Assembly (NCBI GenBank): GCA_049608925.1
Contig: JBMYXZ010000081.1
Coordinates: forward strand, 1 to 6,456
Length of the DNA: 6,456 bases
Source: JBMYXZ01 sp049608925
GTDB lineage: Bacteria; Pseudomonadota; Alphaproteobacteria; JAGOMX01
Direction: 5' to 3'
Positions within the stretch are counted from its first letter, which is position 1, and each line of letters opens with the position of its first letter. The notes beneath the pieces were generated by a model. The model was not told the DNA's origin. It ran no database searches and worked only from the letters and a program-made list of their open reading frames with translations. Shown here piece by piece: positions 6,040 through 6,456 of the stretch. A program made the position numbers and the translations under genes.

Positions 6040-6456
6040 TCATTGGCTGCGGGTAATCATCCTCTTGGCTTCCTGAGTATAATATTCAACCAGGAATTCA
6101 TGTATTTCTTTCAGTTGGTTGTAATACTCCTTATATACTTTCTTCTCAGCCTCAGCTTTATTCTCGGCCTCAGCCTCAGCTCTATTGATCGCCTCAGCTA
6201 TCTTGATAACCTTAGCTTCAGCTCTTTTGATCGCCTCAGCTAATTTGATAGCCTCAGCTTTATTCTCAGCCTCAGCTATATTGATAGCCTTAGCTGTTTT
6301 GATAGCCTTAGCTATTTTGATAGCCTTAGCCTCAGCTCTTTTGATAGCCTCAGCTCTTTTGATAGCCTTAGCTGTATTCTTAGCGCGAGCTATTTGGATA
6401 GCTGTCTCAGTAAGATCTTGAGCTTTTCTCAAATACGACACATTGAATGGCGAAAT
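6040..6456 (-). CDS. Ala/Lys/Glu-rich hexapeptide-repeat helical protein (5' end beyond window)
   Basis: I do not recognise this protein. The frame stays open to the right edge. The first possible start inside the window is a GTG at 6439-6441 with no ribosome binding site, so that codon may be an internal Val and the true start may lie outside. Numbered from the GTG, residues 14-97 are thirteen six-residue units of the type AIKRAE, interrupted by three dipeptide insertions (AK, AK, AE). There is no Pro or Gly in this region, so a long continuous helix rich in Lys-Glu pairs is likely. The tail (98-133) changes character: it is rich in Tyr and charged residues, also probably helical. There is no membrane segment in the visible part. 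The pattern resembles the Ala/Lys/Glu helical spacer of TolA in composition only. Ala is almost always GCT, as expected after recent repeat expansion. Confidence 0.7.
   Translation of the reverse strand: MSPFNVSYLRKAQDLTETAIQIARAKNTAKAIKRAEAIKRAEAKAIKIAKAIKTAKAINIAEAENKAEAIKLAEAIKRAEAKVIKIAEAINRAEAEAENKAEAEKKVYKEYYNQLKEIHEFLVEYYTQEAKRMITRSQ
6151..6402 (-). repeat. 18-base coding tandem repeat with 6-base insertions
   Basis: On the plus strand the units read as variants of TTGATAGCCTCAGCTCTT, about 13 in all. Spacing is 18 bases, or 24 bases where an extra CCTCAG- or CTTAGC-type hexamer is inserted. Every unit length is a multiple of three, so the frame is kept and the repeat encodes the AIKRAE-type hexapeptides. 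Units differ mostly by single bases, which suggests expansion by slippage or unequal recombination followed by drift. Confidence 0.85.

Noticed and set aside
5944..6243. Plus-strand 99-residue open frame crossing the repeat gene
   Set aside because: It is antisense to the better-supported minus-strand gene and covers its terminator hairpin. Its C-terminal part is the repeat read backwards, and it has no ribosome binding site.
6145..6402. CRISPR array
   Set aside because: The repeated DNA is continuous in-frame coding repeat with 18-base units and no unique spacers.
6185..6421. Plus-strand frame rich in Leu, Ile, Ala and Ser opposite the repeat gene, resembling a membrane protein
   Set aside because: It is the antisense reading of the 18-base repeat. 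Because unit lengths are multiples of three, several frames stay open, and GCT/ATC/GAG on one strand give hydrophobic codons on the other. There is no ribosome binding site or separate support.

Overview
The window looks like a chromosomal stretch of a moderately low-GC proteobacterium. An alphaproteobacterium is the most likely source: PstA carries the long N-terminal extension, and PstC the extra N-terminal helix, that I associate with alphaproteobacterial phosphate transporters. Host assignment is inference from these proteins only; no rRNA or other phylogenetic marker is present.

Layout: (1) bases 1-45 are the last 14 codons of a plus-strand gene, followed at once by a bidirectional terminator hairpin. 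(2) 98-718 (minus) encodes an unrecognised exported protein with a signal peptide and an acidic tail. (3) 876-1703 (plus) encodes a class II glutamine amidotransferase-fold protein, divergent from gene 2 across a 157-base intergenic region. (4) 1705-1791 is a small structured intergenic element between convergent genes. (5) 1832-5565 (minus) is a tightly packed operon transcribed pstC-pstA-pstB-phoU. (6) 5566-6039 has no gene; it holds several palindromes and repeats, some sharing sequence with the element at 1705-1791. (7) 6040 to the right edge (minus) is the 3' part of a gene for an Ala/Lys/Glu-rich helical protein built from six-residue repeats.

Functionally, PstC and PstA form the membrane channel of the high-affinity phosphate ABC transporter and PstB is its ATPase. 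PhoU is the regulator that links transporter state to the PhoR/PhoB phosphate-starvation response. The phosphate-binding protein PstS and the two-component genes phoR/phoB are not in the window, so they must be elsewhere if present. Two junctions of the operon (pstC/pstA and pstB/phoU) can be read as identical 8-base overlaps, which suggests translational coupling.

The less ordinary parts are the intergenic repeat family (a shared motif CTCCGACTTTCCG in three direct copies and one inverted copy), the two mutually exclusive hairpins upstream of pstC, and the hexapeptide-repeat protein at the right edge. I see no convincing evidence for a wholly new multi-gene system here.
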